Shown here piece by piece: positions 14,501-23,795 of a stretch of DNA of 64,000 bases. Origin of the DNA: Hydractinia echinata (lineage: Eukaryota; Cnidaria; Hydrozoa; Anthoathecata; Hydractiniidae). Every line of letters begins with the position of its first letter. Position 1 is the stretch's first letter. A model generated the notes under the pieces. That model was not told the origin of the DNA and made no database searches. It worked only from the letters and a program-made list of their open reading frames with translations. The stretch is taken from positions 62,001 through 126,000 of the forward strand of contig JASGCC010000008.1 in NCBI GenBank assembly GCA_030067915.1, read 5' to 3'. Position numbers and translations under genes: made by a program.

Positions 14501-16828
14501 TTTTTTTTCTCGCGAAAACTAATAAGTGTAAAGCTTTAAAGTGACGTTAAACTAAAAGGAATACGTTACTGGCTTTTTATTTGGCCCCACTCCATTTAGA
14601 GCCGTACTCTACGCCACTGAAATACAAAGTAAGGAGAAAATATGTCCCATGCACGTCATTAACTAGTTCAACTTCTATTCCCTCTATGAATTTTCCCTAT
14701 TTCGTCATATTTGATCATTTACGTTTAAGTTAGATTTTTGCTGATACTGCTTAAACGCCTAAAATGTGGTGCCCACTATGAAAAGCACGTGTTACAAAAT
14801 TAATTTCAGCTTAAGTCCAAACTGTCAGCCCTATTTACGCCAATTCGGAAATATTTACGCCGATAAAGTACGTCTGTTTAAAGTGATATCATTAGTCTTT
14901 TGTAACTTTACGATGTAGAAATTGACTGGACATTGTTGTACCGATTTTATTACGTTTTACCACGATCAGCTCAGTGTGGCTGTACGATGTAGTACCTAGC
15001 TATACGGTGGTGTGCGAACAACGGTCACATTTCACAGCGATCTGCTTTTGTGACTGCAGGGTTTTTTATTTACATTTTTAGCTTTGTTTGTTGGTGCAGA
15101 AACTTTGTGAGGAAAGTAATAAAACATCGATACATAAATTCGCTACAAATATAATGTTTCTTGCGACGCATCACCAGCACTGGGTGAAAAGAAAAGCGTA
15201 AGTTATTGTAGATTGCAGTAGTTGTGGTTGTTAAATGCCGCACGTAGTGTAGTGTGTTCGTCTGCGACTCCTAGTTCTAGCGACCGCTGATCGAATCACT
15301 CTCGCTGCTAGGCCATGTGTAAGCGCCACAAAGTAGCTTGACCTTAACACCTAAGTTGTTGTTTCTTCAGTAATTTTTGTTACCATGGTCATTTTCTAAT
15401 CAAGTGTTGACTTTTCTGAAGTGATTACTTATATTTTCAACCCTATATCTTGAAAAAGGATGTCATCTGCCAAATGTCATTTTTTTTCTGAGTAAGCCAG
15501 AGGGGGCATGTTTGGGAAAAGGTTTAAGAGTATTAAAACTATAGGGGGAAGTCGAGAAAACTAGTTATTTAGTATTCTACCTTTTTTGTAATGCATACAA
15601 CGTAAAAGTTAGCAAAGAGATTCCCACCAACCTTGTTTTCTGTGGAACAACCAGGGATAGCCCAGGAAAACTACAGTAAATTAAATGTTTTTTATTTGAT
15701 TTTTGTGTGTCCTTGTTTAAGATGCTCTTTTTTAAAGGTGGAAAAAAGGTAACGCTATGATTTTCTCTTTAGATGTGCTCAGATTTATCTTCGCTTTCTG
15801 GAAGGCAATTGGTATGATGCAGCGTCGTTTACGAACGATTTTTTAGCTAGTTTGTTGACGTTATGTTCTGATGTTGTTCCCAACGTGCGGATGATAGCTG
15901 CGAAGGCGTTGTTAGCTTTTATAAAAACTGGTAGGTGACTGTTGTTGTTGTTGTTGTTGTTGTTTCTGTTGTTGTTGTTGTTTCTGTTGTTGTTGTTGTT
16001 GTTTCTGTAACTTGCGTGCTTCTTAGAATCACTCACGTTTTTCATTCTTATTACTCTTAATCGCTAAATTCAGTTATTTTCTTGGTTTGATGCCTATTGT
16101 GAGCATTTTCGATTTTGATAGTTGCTCGCCTAAAGTCCGTTTTCTAGGAGTTCATTTGTGAGGAATGATTTTCAGCTTGACGATTTGCAAAATGATTTAT
16201 TCACTGATCAAAAGCGGAATCGTTTTTTCCTTTTTTTGTTTTGGTCCTGTGCTCTACCGCTTGTTATATAAAATACGAATATTTTACAAAACTAAATACC
16301 ACGGCTGAGTTGACGAAAAACTATTTGAACCCGGGAGGGTCGTAAATGGAATAGGACACAGAAGGTCAAAGTTTATTTTTCCCACCTTTTTTTGCAGACC
16401 ACTACCAAAATCTTTCCGAGGAAGACGAACCACGCAAGCTTGTCGCTCGCACGCTGGAAGCCCTGCAATTGGATGACGACCGAGATGTTAGATATTTTTC
16501 CGGTGGAAAAGTCCAAGAACGAGTATCCCAGAATTCAACTTTTGTGACTGAACATTTACATCAGGCGGGCGTGTCTATGATACAAAGGGGCGTACATGAA
16601 TACGCCATTAGTGATGATGACGACGAGACTGAGTACGATGATGACGACATGGGCTTCGTAGAAGAGGTATACATAGAGGAGCACCCGAATAATAATGAAA
16701 TTATAGTTGAAGAATATTACGTGGAGGAAGAGCCTGGTGAAGGTAATGAAGACAATCAGTTTTACGTAGAAGAAATCATTGAAGAGATAATCGAGACTGT
16801 AGGGAGCACTAAAGACGAGAAAAGCTGA
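2579..16828 (+). CDS. PPP4R1: Protein phosphatase 4 regulatory subunit 1 (5' exon not found)
   Basis: HEAT-repeat scaffold subunit of the PP4 Ser/Thr phosphatase. Seventeen GT-AG exons join in frame to about 960 codons with a terminal stop: 2579-2690, 5582-5685, 6006-6145, 6915-7061, 7287-7391, 7466-7531, 8364-8414, 8528-8635, 9469-9632, 9768-10380, 10488-10673, 12760-12879, 13546-13688, 14210-14330, 15082-15197, 15773-15930, 16398-16828. Diagnostic segments include SENIFTRQMVARS, LCEDGVWGVRKACAETFMAV, FEYWRTPLP and VADLVPIFNGFLKDLDEVR, collinear with the family. The first exon opens mid-codon, so a short N-terminal exon is missing; I could not place it in 1-2578. Exon 10 encodes the poorly conserved acidic Ser/Asp-rich linker. 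The last exon ends in a long acidic tail rich in VEE motifs that I do not recall in vertebrate PPP4R1. The donor after exon 12 (GTTAGC) is weak. The human protein is about 950 residues. Confidence 0.93.
2691..5581. other. Large PPP4R1 intron (2.9 kb), no feature seen
   Basis: Begins GTAAGC and ends AAG before exon 2. The content is T-rich intronic sequence with short TTTATAT-type low-complexity stretches near 3755-3800. No coding or structured element was supported. Confidence 0.7.
6546..6643 (+). repeat. 49-bp tandem duplication in PPP4R1 intron
   Basis: Two units (6546-6594 and 6595-6643) differ at only two positions. Both contain AAAATGTATAAGATCTT and TTTTTACGATAGGCTTAGG. The same pair is present in duplication copy 2 at about 55590-55688, so the tandem event predates the large duplication. 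Confidence 0.9.
6717..6895. repeat. Dispersed repeat with CAGACAGAC...CTATTATTATAGAGAT end
   Basis: The right part (about 6860-6893) reads ACAGACAGACAATGGCTATT followed by ATTATAGAGAT. Close relatives of this end occur at 13397-13443 and about 45676-45714, and on the opposite strand at about 48210-48235. The left part has TCTGTTACAGACACACGGAC. This looks like one MITE or SINE-like family; the class is not resolved. Confidence 0.5.
7666..7858 (+). repeat. 20-bp minisatellite, about 9.5 units, in PPP4R1 intron
   Basis: Head-to-tail units of AATTGWCGTAAGCACTCSGV. The variable position alternates between GACG and GTCG, and the unit ends vary (GGC, GGA, CGA, TGC). It lies in the intron between exons 7466-7531 and 8364-8414. 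Open frames across it encode repetitive peptides on the minus strand and are not genes. The second copy is at about 56706-56898, with the same unit number and one changed base (AAGAAC for AAGCAC). Confidence 0.95.
10863..12418 (-). mobile_element. 5'-truncated non-LTR retrotransposon (LINE) in PPP4R1 intron
   Basis: The minus strand is open from about 12417 to the stop at 11194 (about 408 codons) and encodes the reverse transcriptase domain. FGFRKNRSTQHAV is followed by AAYIDLSKAFDTVDH, then GVPQGSVLGPLL and the catalytic MYADDTVIYTS box. No endonuclease domain or start codon is present, so the copy is 5' truncated next to a TGACTATA tandem repeat. The 3' end, on the plus strand at 10865-10886, is an (ATT)n run, i.e. 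a (TAA)n tail. The motif style suits the Jockey/CR1/L2/I group; the clade is not assigned. It sits antisense in the intron between exons 10488-10673 and 12760-12879. It is inactive by truncation, though its frame is still open. Confidence 0.9.
12415..12720 (+). repeat. TGACTATA tandem array and adjoining 36-bp minisatellite
   Basis: 12415-12446 holds four 8-bp TGACTATA units (three in duplication copy 2). From about 12460 to 12720 there are longer units containing TATGTTTCGTTTTGATATAT, several followed by ATTTTGTAATGACA (about 36 bp). The minus-strand frame through it gives a repetitive Ile/Lys/Tyr peptide and is not a gene. Confidence 0.9.
13280..13443. repeat. Dispersed repeat copy (CAGACAGACGG...TAGAGAT end)
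   Basis: Begins near AACTAGTCGTTAGC and ends ACAGACAGACGGACAACGG followed by CTATTATTATAGAGAT. It is related to the copy ending at 6893. It lies in the intron between PPP4R1 exons 12760-12879 and 13546-13688. Open frames through it are fortuitous. Confidence 0.5.
15236..15310 (+). repeat. tRNA-like SINE head
   Basis: Contains an A-box-like GTAGTGTAGTGTGTTCGTC and, about 45 bp later, a B-box-like GATCGAATC. This is the spacing and motif pair of internal RNA polymerase III promoters in tRNA-derived SINEs. No complete cloverleaf is apparent, so it is not called a functional tRNA. It lies in the intron after PPP4R1 exon 15082-15197. Confidence 0.5.
15938..16010 (+). repeat. (GTT)n microsatellite with TTTCTG interruptions
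   Basis: Three blocks of GTTGTT repeats separated by TTTCTG, just downstream of the GTAGGT donor of PPP4R1 exon 15773-15930. The complementary frame reads poly-Asn and is not a gene. Confidence 0.95.
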
Positions 16829-17633
16829 TTTGTTTTGTCTGTTATTAGGTTTTTATAAATTTATATTTCAGCGCAACTTTTTTGTATCTAGTCTGTCATA
16901 TTAATGTGGATAGCGTGGCACTTTTTGTTGAACACGCAGCGCCTTCACACACGCCGCCACACGACATACTAGTTTTAAGTTACAATGAACACGGGCATCC
17001 CGTTGTCTCACTTAACCAAACTGCTTAATTAACAACATTGAATATCTGCTGGACAGTTTTAACACGAAAGTGTATTTTTAATAACTGTTCTACCCTGAAA
17101 CATTTTAATAAAATGCAACAAAAATAACTTTGCAGCTAACCATGTTTTTTTAACTCCTCCGATAACTTTTTTTAAAACGAAATAATTTTATATTTTATTC
17201 TTCTGTGTGGTTGTGTCTAAGGAGATAGTATTAAAGCCACAGACAGAAGAGTAATGTGTTTTATTTCTGTGATGTATATGTTACAGATTACCATGACTAC
17301 AGGGTCAGTACGCAAAACTTAAAAAACTTGATTTTACGGAGATATTTTACATATTAAAATTCACGTGTATAAATTCCTTTGTACTGATGCTAGTAAATTA
17401 ATTCTTTATACAAGCACTTTCATTTTCTTTCCCCCTAACCTCACCCTCTTTCCCATGGCTCGCAGTAGATTTTTAAGAAAGGTTCTAAGAAACGAGTTTT
17501 TTTGCAAAAAACTTATATCTTAAGCAGTCATTTTAGCTGCCTTTAATGACACACCAGCGTGTACCATTTTTAGATCCGCAAATACCGCTTTTTTGGTTAA
17601 AATAAAAGTGGGTTAGAAGACGGCATATGTGTG

Positions 17634-17709
17634 CAACCTCGTCCCCAGGACTTGTTTATGAACGGAAACCTCCCAATGCAATAAAAAGTAAGCCGTCGAG
17701 ACGAGGTTG
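17634..17709. mobile_element. Short hairpin MITE, 76 bp
   Basis: Starts CAACCTCGTCCCCAGG and ends GACGAGGTTG, its reverse complement in outline. The flanking direct repeat ATGTGTG (7 bp, 8-9 with one mismatch) touches both ends. It belongs to the CAACCTCGTCC family found repeatedly in this window. Confidence 0.8.
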
Positions 17710-18262
17710 ATGTGTGCTATATTTTTATAGAAATATACTTTGGTTCGAAGAAATTTAAGTAACAGCTAAAAATTAAAAGGTGTATGCTAAACATCAATCC
17801 GATTTTTAGGTCCCCCTCCCTGTCTAATTTCTGAAACTACAATCACTTGGACTCCCTGTGGTGAAGCGTGAAGGCGACAATTTAATTTAATGTCAGAAAT
17901 TTTTGCGAGCAGAAATTTACACTAATTTCGCTAACATCTCGCTAAATTAAATTCGTTAATTTTTAAGAATAATTAAGAGTTGATTTTTCCGAAAAGGCTT
18001 ACCTGCAAAACATCCAAATCTCTTTTAATAATACGAAGACTGTGTCTGTCTGTCTGTCTGTAACAGACAAAGTGGATGTGTTCATTTTCCTTTGATGTAG
18101 CCGAAAAAATTGTCTCATTTGCTAACTTTCTCGACGTTACGGCACGATGCCAAAGCATTAGACTGACATATGTCAATTCTTTAAATATAAGATTAGTGAA
18201 GCCGTTGCATTGCACTTTTAGGTTAAGGCTTTCCACTTGATGGAATAACTAACGTCATCTCC

Positions 18263-18540
18263 GATCCTATACATTTTTTCTTGATCAACGTTTTACGATC
18301 TATACGATGAAGGCAACGGGTATACAAATTTCTAAAATAATTTTTTTTAGATTGAGGCAGGTTCTTGGCTGACGTCAACAAAATTTTCAAACCCCTATAT
18401 CTCCTTAGGCACATGACCCTATACATTATTTTGATCAGAGTTTCAGCTTTACATAATAGACGCAACAGGTAAACTAATTTCTGAAAACAATTTGTGTATA
18501 GCTCACTGCTGACGTCATTAAAATTCATATGCCGGATCTT
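18263..18540. repeat. Two diverged units of a dispersed 130-150-bp repeat
   Basis: Units starting near 18263 and 18414 share CCTATACATT, a TTGATCA core, an AATTTCTRAAA segment and GCTGACGTCA. A fragment of the same sequence is near 860. The minus-strand open frame of about 109 codons across it is not credible as a gene. Confidence 0.6.
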
Positions 18541-18699
18541 TTCCATTGTCATTCTTCCTACGTGGATTCTTCTACAGGCTTTATCGACTAGTATTTAATA
18601 ATTCCCAGTGATAAAAAGTATGTTTTGTTCAAACGTTGTAAAATCATCTTCATCTGTTTTTATTTAAAAAATTTAACATTCTTCAGTTACACCAAGAGT

Positions 18700-18796
18700 C
18701 AACCTCGTCCCCAGGGCATTTTGTATATTTTTGACATTGGGACGGCGATATGTCCTGCTTATAGAAAAGAGACAACAGGCGCTGGTAACGAGGTTG
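18700..18796. mobile_element. Short hairpin MITE, 97 bp
   Basis: Left end CAACCTCGTCCCCAGGGC, right end TAACGAGGTTG. The flanks ACCAAGAGT and ACAAAGAGA agree at 7 of 9 positions, as expected for an aged 9-bp target-site duplication. The interior contains CATTGGGACGGCGATATGTC, also seen in the relatives at 20055 and 20290. Confidence 0.8.
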
Positions 18797-19079
18797 ACAA
18801 AGAGAAATTCAACGATTCGCGAAAATAAATTCTTGTGAAAATATTTGACACTGGTAGTTTAAAATACTTTCTATCCTCCTGAAACTGTTGTTTTACGGTA
18901 TAAAAGATTTTTGTAGCGTGAAGGGATAAACTTCACTCCCGCTCTAACATCGGGTAGACTTCTAGCGTATTCTTTTCGATTCTCGAGTTATCCCTTACCG
19001 AGACATCTCTTCTTTATGCAGTTTTTTTAATACAAAATGGGAATCTAAAAAAGGAAGTTGAAAAAAATAGCACTGCATC

Positions 19080-19150
19080 CATTCTCGTCCCCAGAGCTCT
19101 TTGAGATTAGAACCTCGAGTTTATCTCAAAGAGCTCTGGGGTTGAGAATG
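19080..19150. mobile_element. Near-perfect hairpin MITE, 71 bp, with 9-bp TSD
   Basis: The arms pair over roughly 27 bases: CATTCTCGTCCCCAGAGCTC on the left and GAGCTCTGGGGTTGAGAATG on the right. The exact 9-bp direct repeat CACTGCATC flanks it (19071-19079 and 19151-19159). It lies 50 bp after-repeat from the first ATG of the gene at 19209, so probably in that gene's promoter or 5' UTR. Confidence 0.85.
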
Positions 19151-19208
19151 CACTGCATCAGCATCACTTGTACAATATCATGTTTTCACAAACTCAACAA
19201 CAATCTTG

Positions 19209-20733
19209 ATGAAGACACAAACAGAATGCATAGTCACGATGGATGAGACACGTTACGACAACTTGTTGAGTTTGTCTGCGAAATATATCAACGATATACA
19301 CTACAAAACATCGAAGTGCACGATAAATCACAATTGTAAAACTAACGAGCATTTTGCGTACGTAGAATATCCTGGGTTTAAAATTCGAAATTCATCCAAT
19401 CGTTCTTACAACATAGCGACTTGTGGCGGGAAACTACTACCGATGTTTAAGAAGGGAGCGAAAAAACGCAACGAGAAAGTGAAAGATATAGTTTTGAAAA
19501 AATGCCAGTGTGAATGCCAGAAAAAACGACCGGAAGAATTTTACGACATATTTTTAGCGTCGAGCGTCAAATCCAGTGCTGAGTATCAACGTTTGCGAGG
19601 AAAGAATAAAGATGTTCATGAAAGCGCAGAAGAAGAAGAACAAGAAGATGAAGACGAAATTAAAAGCGACAGCTGTAAAGATAAGGTGTGGTATATATAG
19701 TCCTACTTGCTAAAACTATAATACGTCTGCCTACCACGCAAAAATGGTAACCGCAGTAAAGAGACACACAAAATGCGGTAAATAAAGGACGGGCCACCGA
19801 CTAGAACATACATACAGAAAAATTTATAATTTAAAATAAAGTATTCAACGCAGATACTTAATATGAAATTATAAAGAAGGAGAATTTTCGAGCATCAGAT
19901 AAAAGCTGCACTGCGTATAAAACGAGTGACTCGTCTTTTTGTTTGCAACTTTATTTCAAATAAGTGACAAGCTCGACTCCCTGGCTGAACCCTTATTATT
20001 AAATTACTGTGCGGTTGTACGAACTGGTCGTTTATTTGGTCATATACGATAACCCAACCTCGTCCTCAAGGCATCTTGTATCTTTTCTGACCTCGGGACG
20101 GCGCACGAGATTGACGATAACCATCCATTTTAATGAAAGTAGAATTTAAAGCCAACATAGGATGATGAAGACAATAAGCTGGGAATCAGCTATTATAATA
20201 CCAGTGGAACTGAAAAAAAATTCAATTACGAAGGGCCAAATACTGCCCAAATCACTTGGTTAGAAATAATACAAAAAGATAAAATTACTCAACCTCGTTT
20301 TCGGCGCCTGTTGTCTCTTTTTTTACATCGGGACGCCGATCCCGATGTCAAAAACAGACAAGATGCCCTGGGGATTATTTTGAAAATTACTGATTATTGA
20401 TTCAGGCGCTTGTTAAGTTTTCCATCTTTTTACTTTCAGACTAAATCAAATGACCTGAATGGTAAATGTTTTTATTTTTATTTTTAGATCAAAGTGGATT
20501 TTTGTGTTACTGATTTCAATGAAAGTATAAGTAACGAGGAACTAGATGAAATTATTGACAATTTGTCAAACTCAGCGCATTCGACGAGTGATGTAACTTT
20601 GGACTGTAACTCCTCAGTGAAGAAGAGCAGCGTCTTAAAATTTACATCTGAAGAGGATTTGAAATCTCACCCTAGTCGAGATTTCTATCAAATGGAAGTA
20701 GCTCTAATCAGGGAAGATGACGAAGATGTATAA
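19209..20733 (+). CDS. Unrecognised two-exon protein, about 240 residues
   Basis: I do not recognise this gene. Exon 1 (19209-19685) ends AAG before GTGTGG, and exon 2 (20488-20733) follows TTTTTATTTTTAG. Both junctions are phase 0 and the frame stays open to the TAA. If the donor is not used, exon 1 reads on only five codons to a stop at 19700. The ATG at 19239 (context CACGATGGA) is an alternative and better start. Visible features are a basic central region with a Cys cluster (KKCQCECQKKRP), an acidic run (AEEEEQEDEDE) before the junction, and an acidic C-terminus (IREDDEDV). There is no signal peptide and no membrane segment. Composition suggests a soluble intracellular protein; the function is unknown. 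Confidence 0.5.
20055..20113. mobile_element. Hairpin MITE, 59 bp, with exact 9-bp TSD
   Basis: Begins CAACCTCGTCCTCAAGGC and ends GCACGAGATTG. The direct repeat ACGATAACC is exact on both sides (20046-20054, 20114-20122). It lies inside the intron of the gene at 19209-20733 and is the shortest complete member seen. Confidence 0.85.
20290..20381. mobile_element. Hairpin MITE relative, right end degraded
   Basis: The left end CAACCTCGTTTTCGGCGCC and the internal ATCGGGACGCCGATCCCGAT palindrome match the interior of the 18700 element. The right side stops at AGATGCCCTGGGG without the terminal GAGGTTG. Confidence 0.6.
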
Positions 20734-21686
20734 AAACGATTTGAAATGTAAACAAAAATATTAAAAAATATAAGCAAAGAATTTTAATGGATCATAAAAT
20801 AACAAGCAATGCCAATCACTTTAGCAATAAATAGATAGAGAATTCACACAAAGATGAAAAGCAAAATATAAAGGAAATGAATTTCATCATGACGCATGCT
20901 GAAAAAATCGAACGAAGTTAGAGTTTTCTCCTTTCTTTCTAAAAAATCGCATAAAAAATATTCAAAAACAGCAATAATTTATTTTTCTCAATTCTGCCCT
21001 CCCCCTTCTGGCCACCTGCCAAACAAGGTACCCACGCCCCTTCATCGTCCAGACCGCCCCCTCGCCCTCTTCTGGTGACGTTTTGTACACGACATACATT
21101 CCCGAGGACCGTACGTTTATTTCAAAAATGGTAGCTTGTTGCGGCAAACACTAAACAAAGAAGAGAGAGAGAGAGAGAGATGTCCATATTTTACATGGCT
21201 AGCCTCACAAATATCGAGGGATATACCCTGTCTATTATTTCCAGGAAGGGCCATGGCTTTGATGGGGAGTCCTGGAGTGTTTAATGCTCTCTTTGAGCTA
21301 CGCAAACTCAATTAGGGTCAGTGCTCTGCCAGACCAACAACTCCCCCTCCTCCTGATGCTTCTAACAAATGGCGGAAGAAGGAAGTGAAAAGAAAACAAC
21401 TGTTTATTTAGCATTTTTTTTACTTATAGGGTTTCCAAGGAATTTGAGTTTTTCTTTCGTTCTTAAATCGATTTGTGAGTTGCGACTCACAGATATGGAA
21501 ACAGTTATCATTATTTTTTTAATAAAATGGAAATAGTTTCCAATTTCTCAAAAACCATGTTAAAACAATGCAAGAAACTAAGTTTAAAGTAAAAGGCAGC
21601 TGTCATAAATATCTGGTGTATGTAGAGAGATTACATCACAGTTTCCTGTTATAGACATATTCAAAACATGTGGGAAAATTTGTTCT
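20734..21686. other. Intergenic, low-complexity segments only
   Basis: Contains a C-rich stretch (about 20996-21065) and a (GA)n microsatellite at about 21162-21181. Open frames on either strand lack splice or family support. Confidence 0.5.
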
Positions 21687-21858
21687 TTGAATTTAAATGA
21701 GAACAATGAGCTCGTCAGCGTTGCATTTCGGGCGCAATTTGGGCGCTTTTGGACGGGTCCAGGCTTTTCCGGGCGGTTACAGACGAAAACCCTGAGAAAA
21801 AACCCGAAAAAACGCCTTCACATATACGGCGTTTTCAGTGAGTCGGCACCCTCGTGTG
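21687..21858. mobile_element. MITE fragment related to 40716-41164
   Basis: ATTTAAATGAGAACAATGAG, then GGTCCAGGCTTTTCCGGGCG and the terminal GTGAGTCGGCACCCTCG, match the right half of the element at 40716-41164 with scattered changes. No left terminal repeat is seen, so this copy is truncated. Confidence 0.75.
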
Positions 21859-23795
21859 TGGCGGTTAGCTTGCTGATAAAATCAGCAGTGTTTTACACAA
21901 AGTTTCAGTAACTCCATGTGACTAAAAGGAAACAATACAAAAATATGATGATTGCTCAACTTTGTCCAGGGCCTAGCCAACTTTATTCATTAATCCAGTT
22001 CAAGTGCATTTTGCAAAGTCGGACCATTAGGCAAACTACATTGTTGGGTAAAGAAATGATGAAAATGTCTGATAAACCGCTTATTGCAGAAGATATATAA
22101 AATGGACTTTTTCACAAGAGGTCTCAAACATATGCAGGCGATAGACAGGGCTCTGCCTTAGAGTCATTTGAGCCCTTATAAATAGGGTTCTTTGGCGAAT
22201 AAAAACTCGAAAAATTAAAAAAAATTGTGTCTAACTATCTAGCAATAATGTGCGCCATTAAACACATATTTTGTTTAATTGAAGTTTTTAAGCACTACTT
22301 TAAACTAGTTATCAGGACCCTTAGCTATATTTTTGATGTGTGGAAATTATTTCACTCAATTCTCCAGTCAACTTCATAACCAACCTCGTCGCCAGGGCTC
22401 TCACTCCTATCATAATACTGTTTACTTTAAAGGTTTCCTTTTTTGTAGCGCTGTTTTACATTTCAGGAATAATTCGGGCAAGTTCAAAAGTTATTAGTAA
22501 AAAAGTGCAAATTTTATTCAAAAAGTCTATAAGCTTGCCCTAATATATACAGCAGCTCGCCCTGATATATACAGGCGTTTTTAGTGAACAACAATCATGA
22601 ATTCCATCAAAACATTGCCATGGTATAGATGTCATCGAGTTAGGTTGGTAGATTGAGGTGACGTGCCACATGACGAACCCCAGTTGTATTTGTGCTGTTT
22701 TCCAGCAAGTCAGCATGTGCATAAACGTCGTTTGGACATTATTTTTAAAGCTCCTCTAAAATGCAACCTATCTCCATTCAATTTGCCCTTTTTTGATGCA
22801 AACAACTTCAATACGGAGGTTATTTGTATAAAAGTCTATAGGCAGGAAAACTCATGAACTACAATCTAACCCCCTATTATAAGTCTGTTTACTAATTAGT
22901 CAGTTCAGTAAGAACAAGCACTTTTAAGACTGTTATTTTTGGTAAGAAGTTTATTTGTTTAGACGGTCCCTAGAATATTCTTTACAATAAAAAGGGGGTT
23001 CCAAACTCACCATAAAGAAACATTGTTTTCAATGAATATGTGAATATGTCGATGATATCTGGGGGTTTGGCATACTGACTCTGATTATGATAAAACCAAA
23101 TTACCTTCATATTAAAATGGGATAAGAGTCCTTGGTGTCCTATAAACTTAAAGACCTCTTCAGTGCAAAAAATTAATGCAAGTAACTCATTTCGTATTGG
23201 GAAAACCACATGTTTATCTTTTATATATAGCAGTAAATAGTATATCTAAGCTATTTTTATATATATATATATATAGAGTCATGTATCTTAGTTGATAAAC
23301 ATTTGTCCCCAATTAGGGAGTCAACTCTGATTAGAGAAAATCCTGTGTTAATAAAAGCTGTATGCTGTAAAAAAGTGCATTTACGGAAGAGCTTAACAAA
23401 ATTATTATTAAGATTATTCAAACTGTTCCTTTGGCCAAATTGCATTACGGTTGCTTGACCTGCAGACATTAACAAAAATAATGCTATAAAAGATTATTCA
23501 TTATGTTGCCCCACTGCATTCTGCAATGTTTAAAATGATTATGTGCAGCTTTCTTTCAATTATCTCCTGGATGTAATTTCTCCTATAAATAGCTCCTTGC
23601 CTCCTGGAAGGAGATATATTTCCGGGTTCACATTTCAGCAAGGCAGGCATACACTTGATACGGCTGTGATTTTTCTAGAATTGAGTTTATGTTGTTAAGT
23701 TAGCCTGTTCCTGTGAAATTACAGAAGCAGATATTATTTTCACAATTCTAATTTAAATTACACTCTTTAATAGTTATATACAAATTGATTGTGAA
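21859..23795. other. Intergenic upstream of DERL1
   Basis: Includes the left half of a hairpin MITE (CAACCTCGTCGCCAGGGCTC at 22381-22400) and an (AT)n run near 23258-23273. Minus-strand open frames at 22982-23209 and 23257-23475 have protein-like composition, but I could not match them to a family. The DERL1 promoter must lie at the right end; no specific element was identified. Confidence 0.5.

Larger units (their letters stand above)
942..15012 (+). repeat. Long direct segmental duplication, copy 1
   Basis: This stretch recurs in the same orientation at 49970-64000, where it is cut by the window end. Start positions are offset by about 49.03 kb and end positions by about 48.99 kb; the difference is the sum of small indels and one 45-bp deletion. 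The copies share exons, introns, a LINE insertion, minisatellites and microsatellites. Differences are scattered substitutions and many one-base length changes. All PPP4R1 reading frames are intact in this copy. It may be a tandem duplication with a unit of about 49 kb or an allelic contig placed twice. Confidence 0.95.
16829..19208. other. Intergenic: PPP4R1 3' region plus short repeats
   Basis: An AATAAA at 17107-17112, 279 bp past the PPP4R1 stop, is a plausible polyadenylation signal. The rest holds three hairpin MITEs (17634, 18700, 19080), a GTCT microsatellite at about 18047-18061 and a duplicated repeat unit at 18263-18540. No further gene is supported. Confidence 0.6.

Noticed and set aside
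15785..16045. Poly-Asn minus-strand frame
   Set aside because: Antisense to a PPP4R1 exon and driven by the (GTT)n microsatellite.
18223..18552. Minus-strand 109-codon frame
   Set aside because: Spans two units of a dispersed repeat; no domain or splice support.
22982..23475. Two minus-strand frames with protein-like composition
   Set aside because: Neither could be matched to a family or joined by splice sites; kept as unexplained intergenic sequence.
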